In this document: piece by piece, positions 39,007 through 49,181 of the stretch
Layout: each line of letters opens with the position of its first letter
Numbering within the stretch: the first letter of the stretch is position 1
From: Rhodospirillales bacterium
Lineage (GTDB): Bacteria; Pseudomonadota; Alphaproteobacteria; TMED109
NCBI GenBank assembly: GCA_009839325.1
Contig: VXPW01000077.1
Span: forward strand, 1 to 64,000
Length of the DNA stretch: 64,000 bases
Reading direction: 5' to 3'
Program-made: the position numbers and the translations under genes
Notes under the pieces: generated by a model
Seen by the model: the letters and a program-made list of their open reading frames with translations, nothing else
Database searches by the model: none
Told to the model about the DNA's origin: nothing

Positions 39007-39587
39007 ACCGAACGCTCCATCCCGGTCGCATCGAGAAAATTCCTCAGCAACGCGTGACCCTGCTCCGACGCGATGCTCTCCGGATGAAACTGGACACCGA
39101 AGAGTGCGTGCCGGACATGCTGGATCCCCATGATGACGCCATCGCGGGTTTCCGCCGTGATTCGCAGGCAATCCGGCATGGAGCCCCGCTCGAGGATCAG
39201 CGAATGGTACCGCGCAGCCGTGAACGGGGAGGGGAGACCGCGAAAGATGGCGCTGCCGTCATGTTGAATCGGACTGGTCTTGCCGTGCATCACCGTTCGG
39301 GCACGAACCACCCGACCGCCAAAAGCCTGTCCGATCGACTGGTGGCCCAGACAGACTCCGAGAACCGGCGTTCGTCCGGCGGCGGCGCGCACCAGCTCGA
39401 GACAGATTCCCGCCTGGTCGGGGGTGCACGGCCCCGGCGACAGTACGATTCCGGCCGGCTTGCGGGCGAGCACATCGTCGACCGACAAAGTGTCGTTCCG
39501 ATGGACCTCGACAGACGCCCCCAGCTCTTCCAGGTAATGCCAGAGGTTCCAGGTGAAGCTGTCGTAATTGTCGATCAGGACATACAT
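39003..39587 (-). CDS. trpG: Anthranilate synthase glutaminase subunit
   Basis: 194-residue class I glutamine amidotransferase. The nucleophilic Cys is in [16 protein letters not shown] and the His/Glu pair in FGVQFHPES. It supplies ammonia to TrpE. It lies 28 nt after trpE and is a separate gene rather than a trpE fusion. Confidence 0.96.
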   Translation of the reverse strand: MYVLIDNYDSFTWNLWHYLEELGASVEVHRNDTLSVDDVLARKPAGIVLSPGPCTPDQAGICLELVRAAAGRTPVLGVCLGHQSIGQAFGGRVVRARTVMHGKTSPIQHDGSAIFRGLPSPFTAARYHSLILERGSMPDCLRITAETRDGVIMGIQHVRHALFGVQFHPESIASEQGHALLRNFLDATGMERSV

Positions 39588-39615
39588 CGATGAACTCCGG
39601 CGCCGGGCGCCGGGC

Positions 39616-41124
39616 CTAGCCCTGGCCGCCGGCGAACCGAACTGCCTCTTCGGCAGCCTGAAACAGCGCCCGTGCCTTGTTGACCGTCTCCTGGTACTCG
39701 GCCTCTGGATCGCTGTCCGCCACGATCCCTGCTCCGGCCTGAACGTACATCGTGCCGTCCTTCACCACCGCGGTGCGGAGCGCGATACATGAATCCATGG
39801 ATCCGTTTACGGAGAAGTAACCAACGCAACCGGCATAGATGCCTCGGCGTTCCGATTCGAGTTCGTCGATGATCTCCAGCGCGCGCACCTTCGGTGCACC
39901 GCTGACTGTCCCGGCCGGAAAACCCGCCATCAGGGCGTCGATGCCGTCGTGCCTGGGATCGAGATCGCCCTCGACGTTGGAGACGATGTGCATCACGTGG
40001 CTGTAACGCTCGACGATGTTTTGCTCGGTCACGCGGACGGAGCCGGGCACACTGACCCGGCCCACGTCATTGCGACCTAGGTCCAGCAGCATGAGGTGCT
40101 CGGCGCACTCCTTCGGATCGGCAAGGAGCTCGCGCTCGTAGGCCAGGTCGCGGGCCCGGTCTGCCCCGCGGGGTCGGGTCCCCGCGATGGGCCTGACCGT
40201 GACCGTCCCGTCTCGCGCGCGCACCAGGATTTCCGGGCTGGATCCGACGACTGCAACGCCGTCCAGGTTCAGGTAGAACAGAAACGGGGATGGATTGAGG
40301 CGGCGCAGGGCGCGGTAGAGCGCGAACGGCGGCAGCCGGAATGATGCGGCGAAGCGCTGGGCGAGGACAACCTGAAAGATGTCGCCGTCCAGGATGTACT
40401 CCCGTGCCCGCGTCACCATGGCCCGGTAATGCTCCGGCGTCATGTTCGAGACGGGGGAGGGAGCCGAGAGCTGGTCTGTGGCCGGCTCGGGTTCGGGCTC
40501 AAGCGGGGTCCCGAGGGCCGCAACCGCGCCTTCCAGCCGGCGTTCGGCCCCGGCGAACGCGGCGTCCGCCGTCACGGTATCGTCGGGATAAACGGGCGTC
40601 GTCACCGTGACCGTGTCGGACACCGCATCGAAGATGGCCATGACGGTGGGCCGAATCAGTAGGCTGTCCGGCAGCCCGAGGGCAGCGGGGCGGTCGGTCG
40701 GCAGCCTTTCGATGAGACGCACCGTGTCAAAGCCCATGAATCCGACGAGGCCGGCAGCCATGGGAGGCAGGTCGACCGGGAGGTCGATGCGCGACTCGGA
40801 CAGCAGCTTGCGGAGCGACCCGAGCGGTTCCAGCGGCTCGAGCTCGAAAGCGTCCGGATCCAGATGTGCCTGCCGGTTGATCTCGGCCCGATTCCCGCTG
40901 CATCGCCAGATCACATCGGGGGCGAATCCGATGATTGAGTACCGGCCGCGCGTGTCGCCGCCCTCGACCGACTCGAGCAGGAAGCTGTTGGGGCGCTGAC
41001 GTGCCAGCTTCAGCATCGCCGACACCGGGGTTTCCAGATCGGCGATCAGCGTGCGCCAGACGATCTGGGGGGTACCCGAATCGTACGTTTGCCGGAACGC
41101 GCCGCGCGCGGGCTGAACCGGCAT
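39616..41124 (-). CDS. trpE: Anthranilate synthase component I
   Basis: 502-residue chorismate-utilising enzyme. [20 protein letters not shown] carries the LLES tryptophan-feedback motif. The catalytic domain has [30 protein letters not shown] and [14 protein letters not shown]. It follows ppiD after 14 nt, so the trp genes probably share the ppiD promoter; I see no leader peptide or attenuator. Confidence 0.96.
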   Translation of the reverse strand: MPVQPARGAFRQTYDSGTPQIVWRTLIADLETPVSAMLKLARQRPNSFLLESVEGGDTRGRYSIIGFAPDVIWRCSGNRAEINRQAHLDPDAFELEPLEPLGSLRKLLSESRIDLPVDLPPMAAGLVGFMGFDTVRLIERLPTDRPAALGLPDSLLIRPTVMAIFDAVSDTVTVTTPVYPDDTVTADAAFAGAERRLEGAVAALGTPLEPEPEPATDQLSAPSPVSNMTPEHYRAMVTRAREYILDGDIFQVVLAQRFAASFRLPPFALYRALRRLNPSPFLFYLNLDGVAVVGSSPEILVRARDGTVTVRPIAGTRPRGADRARDLAYERELLADPKECAEHLMLLDLGRNDVGRVSVPGSVRVTEQNIVERYSHVMHIVSNVEGDLDPRHDGIDALMAGFPAGTVSGAPKVRALEIIDELESERRGIYAGCVGYFSVNGSMDSCIALRTAVVKDGTMYVQAGAGIVADSDPEAEYQETVNKARALFQAAEEAVRFAGGQG

Positions 41125-41138
41125 GCCTAGCGCCCCGC

Positions 41139-43034
41139 CTAGAATGATGTGCCGGTGTTGTCGGTGAGGACCCGATCCAGCACGGTTTGATTGATGCTCA
41201 CCTGATGGGCGCTCCAGAGCGACGCGATGAATGACAGCACGACATCGTTCCCGAGCGACGCCCCGAGGGCGGCGCGGCTCGAGTCCAGGTCCTCGCTGGT
41301 TGGCTCCGGCGCGCCCATGATCTGGTCGAGCGTGACAACGGCGTAGCCGCCCCCGAACTCTTCGGCGCTGCTGGTGGCCCCCATCGTGAGCTCGAATGCG
41401 ATCCGCCGGGCGACGTCCGGGAAATCGGCCGCCGCGCCTTCCCCGCTGCGCGTAAACGCCTCGGAAGTGTGCAGCACGCCCCCATGCACCGTAGCCAGCG
41501 TGGACAGGCTGGCAGTGCCGGACGCTGCGGCGGCGTACGCCTCGGCCCGCCGGCGCGCGTCGGCCAGGCGGGCTTCCTCCGCAAGGTCCTCGAGGATGTC
41601 TTCACGGGCCTCGTCCAGCGTCATGGCGCGGGCCGGCACGTCCCGGTCGACCCGGACTGCAACCATGCGACCGTCGTCGAGTTCCTCCAGATCGGACGTC
41701 GCATCGGCGACGACGTTGAAGCCCAATGTCACGAGCGCCCTGCCGGGAGCGTCCGGATGCGCGGAGCCGGTGCTGTCCCGGCTCTGCGCGTCAATATCGG
41801 TGACGGACAGTACCGAGGCGCCGCTCGCCCTGGCTGCATCCTCGAGCGATGCGTTGCCGGCACGTTCGTCGTAGAACACTTCAGCGCGCTCGTGCAGCAA
41901 GTCGAATGCCCGTTCGAGCTGCAGCGTGTCCGTGAGGGTCTCGCGGATGTCATCCAGTGACGGGGCGCGGGCTTCCTGGATGTCAGCGACCTCGAAGACC
42001 CGCCAGCCGAAGGCGGTCTCCGAGGGGCCGTGCAGTGTGTCGGCGCCGGCCGAAAAGACGGCTTCCGCATAACCGGCATCGAGCTCGTCGCGCGTCACCG
42101 AACCGAGGTCGATGACCTGGTCGCCCAGCGTCTCCTCGACCGCGGCGGCCAGGCCGACGCCCTCCCGGGCCCGCGCCAGGACGCGTTCCGCGTCTTCCCT
42201 GGTGTCGGCCAGGTACTGGCGGACGTGGCGTCGCTCGGTTTCAAAGTATTCGTCGCTACGTTGGTCGAAGGCCTCCAGCAGGTCTTCTTCCGTGATCCGG
42301 ACGGCGCCCTTCAAGGCGTCGGGATCCAGCACCGCGAACGTGAAGTCACGCCGGCGCGGGGTCTGATAGCGATCCGCCTGCTCCTCGTGTCGGGTCCGCA
42401 CTGCCTCGTCCGCGGCGGGTTCCGGCGGATCGGCATCGGCGGCCAAGAAGACCGCGGCCCGGGCGCTGCGCTTTTCCCGGTCCAGCGCGTGGAAGGTCTT
42501 CAGCCAGCGGTCCGGCGGGTGCGCTCCGAACGACACGGCATCGAGCAGCAGCTCGCTTGTCCGCATCTCTCCGAGCAGGGCAAGAAACTCTTCCTGCTGG
42601 AGGCCCTGGGCGCGCGCGGCATAGTTGAACAGGTTGCGATCGAACTGGCCGAGACTGTTTCGAAACATCTCCTGATCTTGCAGCCAGCTGCCGAGATCAT
42701 TCTGGCCGGCCGTCAGCCCGCGTTCCGACACTTCGACCTGGATCAGTATGCGTCTTGCCATGTCGTTCAGCACCTGCTCCGGCAGTCCGAGCTGTCGGAT
42801 CAAGTCCTCGTCGACGGTACCGCCCAGGGACCGTCGGAGTTCAGACAGCCGCTGGTTGTACTGATTGAAAAAAGTCGACGCGTGGATATCCCGGTCGCCG
42901 ACTTCGGCGACGACGGGGTCCTGGTAGCCACTGAAGATGTCGCCGACTCCCCATAGCCCGAAGCTCGCCGCCAGCAACAGCAGGAACCCCTTCGCGACCC
43001 AAGACCCGGCGTGGCGGCGCAGCGCCTGCAGCAT
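41139..43034 (-). CDS. ppiD: PpiD/SurA-type periplasmic folding factor
   Basis: 631 residues. An N-terminal membrane anchor (WVAKGFLLLLAASFGLWGVG) places the rest in the periplasm. A SurA_N-like helical domain is followed by a parvulin-like PPIase region near residues 230-360 and a second chaperone-like region. It assists folding of exported proteins near the Sec translocon. ATG 43034 was chosen for the short basic start before the anchor. Divergent from tpiA by 67 nt. Confidence 0.9.
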   Translation of the reverse strand: MLQALRRHAGSWVAKGFLLLLAASFGLWGVGDIFSGYQDPVVAEVGDRDIHASTFFNQYNQRLSELRRSLGGTVDEDLIRQLGLPEQVLNDMARRILIQVEVSERGLTAGQNDLGSWLQDQEMFRNSLGQFDRNLFNYAARAQGLQQEEFLALLGEMRTSELLLDAVSFGAHPPDRWLKTFHALDREKRSARAAVFLAADADPPEPAADEAVRTRHEEQADRYQTPRRRDFTFAVLDPDALKGAVRITEEDLLEAFDQRSDEYFETERRHVRQYLADTREDAERVLARAREGVGLAAAVEETLGDQVIDLGSVTRDELDAGYAEAVFSAGADTLHGPSETAFGWRVFEVADIQEARAPSLDDIRETLTDTLQLERAFDLLHERAEVFYDERAGNASLEDAARASGASVLSVTDIDAQSRDSTGSAHPDAPGRALVTLGFNVVADATSDLEELDDGRMVAVRVDRDVPARAMTLDEAREDILEDLAEEARLADARRRAEAYAAAASGTASLSTLATVHGGVLHTSEAFTRSGEGAAADFPDVARRIAFELTMGATSSAEEFGGGYAVVTLDQIMGAPEPTSEDLDSSRAALGASLGNDVVLSFIASLWSAHQVSINQTVLDRVLTDNTGTSF

Positions 43035-43101
43035 GATGGACTCTCTCGACGGAAAAGCAGTGACGGCGAGACTATAGTGGAGCACAGCGCCCCGGCCACC
43101 C

Positions 43102-43914
43102 GTGCCGCTGTCGGTTTCCCAAGAGAACTTCGCATTGTCCGCATCGTCCTGCCTGGTGGTCGGCAATTGGAAGATGCACGGCACGCGGGCTGAAGCGGCC
43201 GCGCTAGTGAGCGGCCTGAAGCAGTTGGCCGGCCGCCGCCGACAGGACGTCCCCTGGGCGGAGATCGTGCTGTGCCCGCCCCACACATTGCTCGATCTGG
43301 TGGGCCGGGAGATCATGCAGACCCCGTTTCAGCTGGGGGCGCAGGACTGCTCGGGTGCACCGCCGGGTCCCCGTACCGGCGAGGTGGCTGCAGCGATGCT
43401 TGGCGACGCTGGCTGCACGTTCGTGCTGCTGGGACATTCGGAGCGGCGAGCCCATCTCCACGAGAGCAACGGGGAGGTGCGGGCGAAAGTCGTGGCGGCG
43501 ACGGCCGCGGGTCTGACGCCGATCGTCTGCGTCGGCGAGAGCGCCGCCGCCCGCACGAACGGACAGGCGGAAACGCAGGTCACTGCCCAAATCCTTGCAT
43601 CGCTGCCACCTGGTCTCGATTGCTCGGCCGCGGTGGTGGCCTACGAGCCGGTATGGTCGATCGGTACGGGCAACGTGCCCAGGCAAGTCGAAATCGAAAC
43701 CATGCATGCGACGATTCGCGAAGCCCTTGAGCAAACGTACGGTCCGGGCCCGTGGCGAATTCTGTACGGCGGCTCGGTGCAGGCCACCAACGCCGGCCGG
43801 ATCGGGAGGGGAATCGGTGTCGATGGGCTGCTCGTCGGCGGCGCATCCTTGCAACCCGGGGAATTCTGGGGCATATGCGAGGCAGTCTCCCCGACCCGGA
43901 CCGTCCTGCCATGA
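43102..43914 (+). CDS. tpiA: Triosephosphate isomerase
   Basis: 270-residue TIM. Lys24 in VVGNWKMHG, His112 in LLGHSERR and Glu182 in VAYEPVWSIGTG form the active site. The start is a GTG at 43102. The reading is about 15 residues longer at the N-terminus than usual, so an internal start is possible. A TATAGT at 43073-43078 may be its -10 box. The stop overlaps secG. Confidence 0.95.
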   Translation: MPLSVSQENFALSASSCLVVGNWKMHGTRAEAAALVSGLKQLAGRRRQDVPWAEIVLCPPHTLLDLVGREIMQTPFQLGAQDCSGAPPGPRTGEVAAAMLGDAGCTFVLLGHSERRAHLHESNGEVRAKVVAATAAGLTPIVCVGESAAARTNGQAETQVTAQILASLPPGLDCSAAVVAYEPVWSIGTGNVPRQVEIETMHATIREALEQTYGPGPWRILYGGSVQATNAGRIGRGIGVDGLLVGGASLQPGEFWGICEAVSPTRTVLP

Positions 43915-44258
43915 CTGCTTTCCTGCTCGTCGTTCACGTGTGCGTAGCCGCGGCCTTGGTCGGCACCATCCTGCTGCAACGGAGCGATGGCGGGGCATTG
44001 GGCGGCATCGGAGGCGGATCCGACCCGTTCGGCGGGGTCATGAGCAGCCGTGGCTCGGCCAACCTGCTCACCCGGACGACGGCTGTGCTGGCCGTTGCAT
44101 TCATGGGGATCAGCCTGTTCCTGGCGGTGCTGGCAAGCATTCCCGACGACGAGCTGCTTCCGCTGGTACCAGTGACCGACGAGGCGCTGCCCACCGGGAT
44201 CCTGGAGCCCGTGACCGACGACGTGGATTCCGAACCGGCGCCGCCGACGGGAGACTGA
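43911..44258 (+). CDS. secG: SecG, preprotein translocase subunit
   Basis: 115 residues with two transmembrane helices (about 3-22 and 55-76) linked by the typical LLQRSDGGALGGIGGG loop. An acidic, Pro-rich tail follows. It assists SecYE in protein export. The ATG overlaps the tpiA stop (ATGA), a common alphaproteobacterial neighbour pair. Confidence 0.93.
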   Translation: MTAFLLVVHVCVAAALVGTILLQRSDGGALGGIGGGSDPFGGVMSSRGSANLLTRTTAVLAVAFMGISLFLAVLASIPDDELLPLVPVTDEALPTGILEPVTDDVDSEPAPPTGD

Positions 44259-44315
44259 CAGCCTTCGGGGCGCCGGCATGTTCGCACCGGACCGTTTGAG
44301 CCCAGGCTCTCAGTG

Positions 44316-45968
44316 ATGTCCAGCGCCAGCCCGCGGTACTTGTTCATCACGGGCGGCGTCGTTTCGTCCCTTGGTAAGGGGCTTTCCGCAGCCGCCCTGG
44401 GGGCCCTGCTGCAGGCCCATGGTTATCGGGTCCGCTTGCGAAAGCTGGACCCTTACCTGAACGTCGATGCTGGGACGATGAGCCCCTACCAGCACGGCGA
44501 GGTCTACGTCACCGACGACGGGGCCGAAACCGACCTGGATCTCGGGCACTACGAACGGTTCACGGGCGTCGAGGCGCGCCAGAGCGACAACGTGACCTCG
44601 GGACGTGTCTACGAGCGGGTGCTGGCCCGGGAACGACGCGGCGACTACCTGGGCGGGACCGTCCAGGTCATCCCCCACGTGACCGACACGATCAAGGAAT
44701 TCATCGGGGCGGACACGGAGGATGAGGATTTCGTGCTGGTGGAGATTGGAGGCACGGTCGGTGACATCGAAGGGCTGCCGTTCCTTGAGGCCATTCGCCA
44801 GTTCGGTAACGAGGTGGGCCGGTCCCGGGTGCTCTACCTGCACCTGACGCTGGTGCCGTACCTGGAGGCCGTCGGCGAGCAGAAGACCAAGCCGACCCAG
44901 CATTCGGTGAAGGAACTTCGCGGGATCGGGATTCAGCCGGACCTGCTGTTATGCCGATGTGACCGCCCCATTCCGGAATCAGAACGGGCAAAACTTGCCC
45001 TGTTCTGCAATGTGGATCCCGGGTCCGTGGTACCGGCGATCGACGCTGACACGGTGTACGAAGTTCCCGCGATCTATCGTCGGGAAGGTCTTGATACGAA
45101 AGTGCTGGACTATTTCGGACTGCCTGGCAAGCCGGCTCCGGATCTTGATCGTTGGCACCGCGTGGTCGAATCCATCCGCCTGCCCGCGGGCGAGGTCAAC
45201 ATCGCGATGGTCGGCAAGTACACAGGGTTGCAGGACGCCTACAAGTCGCTTATCGAGGCGCTCGTGCACAGCGGCGTGGCCCACCAGGTCGGTGTTCGGG
45301 TGCAATGGCTGGATGCGGAACTCCTGGAACAGGATGATCCGGCGGGAGAGGCGATTGCGACGCTGCAGCAGGCACACGGCATCCTGGTGCCGGGCGGCTT
45401 CGGCGATCGCGGGATCACCGGAAAGATGCGCGCGATCGAGTTCGCCCGTACCCGGAAGGTGCCGTACCTCGGCATCTGCCTCGGGCTGCAGCTTGCAGTC
45501 GTCGAGGTTGCGCGAACGCTTGCCGGCATCCGTGAGGCGGGGTCGACCGAATTCGGTACCTGTGCGGACCCGATCGTGGGGCTTATGACCGAATGGATTC
45601 ATGCGGGTACCGTGGAGACCCGCAGCCCCGGCGACAATTTGGGCGGCACCATGCGTCTTGGAGGTTATGACTGCGTGATTGATCCAGGTACCCGGGCGTC
45701 GGAAATTTACGGCTTGCGTCGGGTTCGGGAGCGACACCGGCATCGTTACGAGGTCAACCCGGCGTATGAGGATCGGTTGCGCGAGGCAGGCCTCCGATTC
45801 TCGGGCAAGTCGCCGGACGGCGCATTGTTCGAGATTGCCGAACTCAGCGGCCATCCCTGGTTTTTCGGCGTGCAGTTCCATCCGGAATTGCGGTCGCGTC
45901 CGTTTGCGCCGCATCCGCTGTTCACGTCTTTCATCGAGGCCGCCATCCGGCAGGAACGGCTGATTTGA
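44316..45968 (+). CDS. pyrG: CTP synthase
   Basis: 550-residue PyrG: the N-terminal synthetase domain begins [16 protein letters not shown] and has [20 protein letters not shown]. The C-terminal glutaminase domain has [11 protein letters not shown] (nucleophile Cys) and FGVQFHPEL. It makes CTP from UTP, ATP and glutamine. GTG 44313 just before ATG 44316 is an alternative start. Confidence 0.97.
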   Translation: MSSASPRYLFITGGVVSSLGKGLSAAALGALLQAHGYRVRLRKLDPYLNVDAGTMSPYQHGEVYVTDDGAETDLDLGHYERFTGVEARQSDNVTSGRVYERVLARERRGDYLGGTVQVIPHVTDTIKEFIGADTEDEDFVLVEIGGTVGDIEGLPFLEAIRQFGNEVGRSRVLYLHLTLVPYLEAVGEQKTKPTQHSVKELRGIGIQPDLLLCRCDRPIPESERAKLALFCNVDPGSVVPAIDADTVYEVPAIYRREGLDTKVLDYFGLPGKPAPDLDRWHRVVESIRLPAGEVNIAMVGKYTGLQDAYKSLIEALVHSGVAHQVGVRVQWLDAELLEQDDPAGEAIATLQQAHGILVPGGFGDRGITGKMRAIEFARTRKVPYLGICLGLQLAVVEVARTLAGIREAGSTEFGTCADPIVGLMTEWIHAGTVETRSPGDNLGGTMRLGGYDCVIDPGTRASEIYGLRRVRERHRHRYEVNPAYEDRLREAGLRFSGKSPDGALFEIAELSGHPWFFGVQFHPELRSRPFAPHPLFTSFIEAAIRQERLI

Positions 45969-46798
45969 TGCCGTCTGAACAGGTCATGGTCGGTGACGTG
46001 GCCATCGGGAACCGGCAGCCGCTGACGCTGATCGCCGGGCCGTGCGCGATGGAAAGTCGGGACCACGCGCTCGAGACCTGCGCTGCCCTGCAGGAGATGA
46101 CCCGCAAGGCGGGCGTGGGTTTCGTCTACAAGACCTCGTTCGACAAGGCGAATCGAACCAGCGCCGCCAGCCCGCGCGGACTGGGAATGGCGCCGGCCCT
46201 TGACGTGTTCGCGGAGCTTCGCGAACGGCTACAGGCGGCCGTGGTCACTGACGTTCATGAGCGGGGGCAATGCGCACCGGTGGCCGAGCACGTCGACCTG
46301 CTGCAGATTCCGGCGTTCCTGTGCCGTCAGACGGACCTGTTGCAAGCGGCCGCCGTGACGGGCAAACCGGTGATGGTGAAGAAAGGGCAGTTCCTGGCGC
46401 CGTGGGACATGCAGAACGTGGTCGACAAGCTGCGCCAGGCGGGCAACGCCCAGGTGCTGGTTTGCGAACGAGGCACCTCATTCGGGTACAACCGCCTGGT
46501 GAATGACATGCGCGCGCTGCCGGTGCTTCGGCAAACCGGCTGTCCGGTGGTGTTCGATGCCACGCACTCGGTTCAGGAACCGGGCGGCGAGGGGACGCGG
46601 TCCGGCGGACGCCGCGAGTTTGTTCCGGTCCTGGCGCGGGCAGCCTGTGCCATTGGAGTCGCGGCCGTGTTCATGGAAACGCATCCTGACCCCGACCGCG
46701 CTCCCAGCGACGGTCCCAACATGCTGCCGTTGTCGGACTTGCCGGTACTGCTCGGCACGCTGGTGGCATTCGATCGTCTGGCGAAGGAGTGCGGATGA
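45968..46798 (+). CDS. kdsA: KDO-8-phosphate synthase, metal-dependent type
   Basis: 276-residue KdsA condensing arabinose-5-phosphate with PEP for lipopolysaccharide inner core. IAGPCAMES has Cys26 where metal-independent enzymes such as that of E. coli have Asn, so this copy should need a divalent metal. FDKANRTS, DVHE and DATHSVQEPG are conserved. The ATG overlaps the pyrG stop (TGATG). Confidence 0.95.
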   Translation: MPSEQVMVGDVAIGNRQPLTLIAGPCAMESRDHALETCAALQEMTRKAGVGFVYKTSFDKANRTSAASPRGLGMAPALDVFAELRERLQAAVVTDVHERGQCAPVAEHVDLLQIPAFLCRQTDLLQAAAVTGKPVMVKKGQFLAPWDMQNVVDKLRQAGNAQVLVCERGTSFGYNRLVNDMRALPVLRQTGCPVVFDATHSVQEPGGEGTRSGGRREFVPVLARAACAIGVAAVFMETHPDPDRAPSDGPNMLPLSDLPVLLGTLVAFDRLAKECG

Positions 46799-48087
46799 TG
46801 ACGGCAACGGTCCTGCGCTCACTACGCGCCCGCGAGATACTGGACAGCCGCGGCCATCCGACGATCGCGGTGGAGGTCACGCTCGGTGCAGGGACACGGG
46901 CGCTGGCTGCCGTACCAGCGGGGGCGTCCACCGGGGCGCACGAGGCGCATGAACGGCGCGACGGCGATCAGGAGCGGTATCACGGCCGCGGCGTCCGCCA
47001 GGCCGTACAAGCCGTCGAAGGCGAAATTCAGGACGCGGTCATCGGCTTGGACGCGATGGACCAGCGCGTCGTCGACGATGCGCTCAATGAGCTCGACGGA
47101 ACGTCGGACAAGTCCCGTCTCGGTGCGAACGCGCTACTCGGTGTGAGCCTGGCGACAGCCCGGGCGGCCGCTCAGTGCCAGGGCATCCCGCTCTACCGTC
47201 ATCTCGGCGGGCTCACCGCCCGGATCCTGCCGGCTCCGTTCATGAATCTGCTCAACGGCGGCGCCCACGCGCGCAACCGGCTGGACGTGCAGGAGTTCAT
47301 GATCGTTCCGTCCGGTGCGTCGACATTCGGCGAGGCGCTGCGTTGGGGAGCCGAGATCTTCCATGTGCTAGCGGACCTGCTGGCTGAGGCGGGACACGGT
47401 ATCGGACTGGGGGACGAGGGGGGGTTCGCGCCGCCGCTCGACAGCACCGAAGACGCCATCGAGTTCCTGCTGCGGGCCACCGAGCGTGCGGGCTATCAAC
47501 CTGGTGAGCAGGTCGGAATTGCCTTGGATGCGGCGGCCGGCGAGCTGCTGGATAACGGCCGGTACCGGCTGAAGGGAGAAGATCTCGCACTGGAAGCCGG
47601 GGGTCTGGCGGCGTACTGGACCGCCCTGGTTGATCGCTACCCGATCGTGTCGATCGAGGATCCGTTTGGCGACGATGACTGGAATGCGTGGCAGGCTTTT
47701 GCTGCCACCGAGGGGAACCGGCTGCAGATCGTCGGGGATGATCTGTTCGTGACGAACGTCGACCGGCTGGACAGAGGTATTCGGGACAGGGCTGCGAACG
47801 CCCTGCTGGCAAAGCCGAACCAGGTAGGAACCTTGAGTGAGACGTTGGACGCGATCCGGACCGCGGCGGCGGCGGGCCTCAGCGTGATCGTGTCGCACCG
47901 GTCAGGTGAGACCGAGGACACGACGATCGCGGACCTGGCCGTTGGCACCGGAAGTGGGCAAATCAAGACCGGTTCGCTGGCGCGCGGCGAACGGACAGCG
48001 AAGTACAATCGCCTCCTGGCGATCGAGGACGAACTCGGGTCCGGAGCCCAGTACGCGGGCTGGCAAGCACTGCGGCGAGGACGCTAG
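46795..48087 (+). CDS. eno: Enolase, somewhat divergent
   Basis: 430-residue enolase converting 2-phosphoglycerate to PEP. EILDSRGHPT, PAGASTG, Glu167 (QEFM), Glu208 (GDEGGFAPP), Lys in LAKPNQVGT and SHRSGETEDT are present. The segment normally read GGxHADN is GGAHARN here (Arg160 for Asp). ATG 46795 or ATG 46798 may be used; both overlap the kdsA stop. Confidence 0.95.
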   Translation: MMTATVLRSLRAREILDSRGHPTIAVEVTLGAGTRALAAVPAGASTGAHEAHERRDGDQERYHGRGVRQAVQAVEGEIQDAVIGLDAMDQRVVDDALNELDGTSDKSRLGANALLGVSLATARAAAQCQGIPLYRHLGGLTARILPAPFMNLLNGGAHARNRLDVQEFMIVPSGASTFGEALRWGAEIFHVLADLLAEAGHGIGLGDEGGFAPPLDSTEDAIEFLLRATERAGYQPGEQVGIALDAAAGELLDNGRYRLKGEDLALEAGGLAAYWTALVDRYPIVSIEDPFGDDDWNAWQAFAATEGNRLQIVGDDLFVTNVDRLDRGIRDRAANALLAKPNQVGTLSETLDAIRTAAAAGLSVIVSHRSGETEDTTIADLAVGTGSGQIKTGSLARGERTAKYNRLLAIEDELGSGAQYAGWQALRRGR

Positions 48088-48096
48088 ATAGTGGGG

Positions 48097-48540
48097 ATGA
48101 GCGTTTCGAGCACGCTCCCCGTTGGGAGTTCGCGCTGGCAGGTGTTCCGCTTGGCCTGCCGCAACACCGCGGGTTGCCTTTTCGGCTGCGCGCTGGGCGA
48201 CTTGGGAACCATCTGGGTATGCCAGCTGCTGGCCGTTCCCTGGCCCGTCTGGTTGATCATGAGCCTCGCCATGGTCAATGGAATCATCACCAGTTTCGCA
48301 ATTGAGACCGTGATGCTCGCGCGGATCATGCGGTTACGCGAGGCGATGCGGACCGCCTTCGGGATGTCACTGCTGTCGATGCTCGGAATGGAAGTGGCCA
48401 TGAACGCCGTGGACATTCTGCTGACGGGAGGGGCGCGGCTGACATGGTGGGTGATCCCGCCGATGCTGGCGGCCGGGTTCCTGGTGCCGCTTCCTTACAA
48501 CTACTGGCGCTTGCGGGTTCTGGGGAAATCCTGTCACTGA
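48097..48540 (+). CDS. DUF4396 membrane protein
   Basis: About 147 residues with three to four hydrophobic helices. ACRNTAGCLFGCALGD and MLGMEVAMNAVDILLTGG are recognisable from the DUF4396 family. It may sense or carry a metal, given the Cys residues, but no function is known. ATG 48097 is preferred; a GTG at 48091 is in frame. It overlaps the 3' end of the TorD-like gene by 7 nt. Confidence 0.75.
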   Translation: MSVSSTLPVGSSRWQVFRLACRNTAGCLFGCALGDLGTIWVCQLLAVPWPVWLIMSLAMVNGIITSFAIETVMLARIMRLREAMRTAFGMSLLSMLGMEVAMNAVDILLTGGARLTWWVIPPMLAAGFLVPLPYNYWRLRVLGKSCH

Positions 48541-49181
48541 GGTCCGTGGTGTCGGACCATTGGCGAAACCTGCTCGAACGCGCGCTGTTCCGTTTCAAGA
48601 AACGCAGTGCCGGCTGATCCAACGGCCCGATAGAACACGGCATCCGGATGGACAGCGAGGTCGCTGAACAGGGACGGTATCCAGGTCCAAATGTGTTGAT
48701 CGAAGAAATCCTTTTGTGATGGCAGGGGGGCGGGCGATCCGAAGGTGCCCGCAATCAGCCCGGCCATTGCTTCGAGGATGGCGGCAGCGTGATCTTCCGG
48801 GTCCCCGGTGGAGCGTGTCGCGCGGACCCCGAGGTCCTGGAACGTGCGCCGGAGTTCAGCCAGCGGCTTCTCGTACATAAACCCGGTGAGGTAGTACGAC
48901 TGGTACGGATTGATCCCGGCCTCACCCAAGCCCAGAAAGAGATCTTCGTATTCGTGGCGAATGGCCTCCTCGGTCATCTGGCGGGCGCACGCACCCAGTT
49001 CGTTGAGCGAGCCAAGCAGCGACAGGTCGGCGTCGCCCTGCAGGGCGGCGGTCGCGGCCAGCAAGTCCGGCGCCGGCGGCGCATGGAGGAGCCCGGAGAA
49101 CAGCAGGTAGCACTGGGACCGGGAGCGGTCCTCGGCGTCCAGGAGGGGCGCGGTGTCGTCGCTGGCCGATTCCGAGCTCAA
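48534..49181 (-). CDS. TorD-family chaperone
   Basis: 215-residue all-helical protein of the TorD/DmsD/NarJ superfamily, which bind signal peptides of molybdoenzymes during cofactor insertion. EYEDLFLGLGEAGINPYQSYYLTG is the family's conserved core, with DHAAAILEAMAGLIAG and FFDQHIWTWIP. It overlaps DUF3306 by 4 nt. Partner enzyme is probably a formate dehydrogenase from the cluster content. Confidence 0.88.
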   Translation of the reverse strand: MSSESASDDTAPLLDAEDRSRSQCYLLFSGLLHAPPAPDLLAATAALQGDADLSLLGSLNELGACARQMTEEAIRHEYEDLFLGLGEAGINPYQSYYLTGFMYEKPLAELRRTFQDLGVRATRSTGDPEDHAAAILEAMAGLIAGTFGSPAPLPSQKDFFDQHIWTWIPSLFSDLAVHPDAVFYRAVGSAGTAFLETEQRAFEQVSPMVRHHGPQ

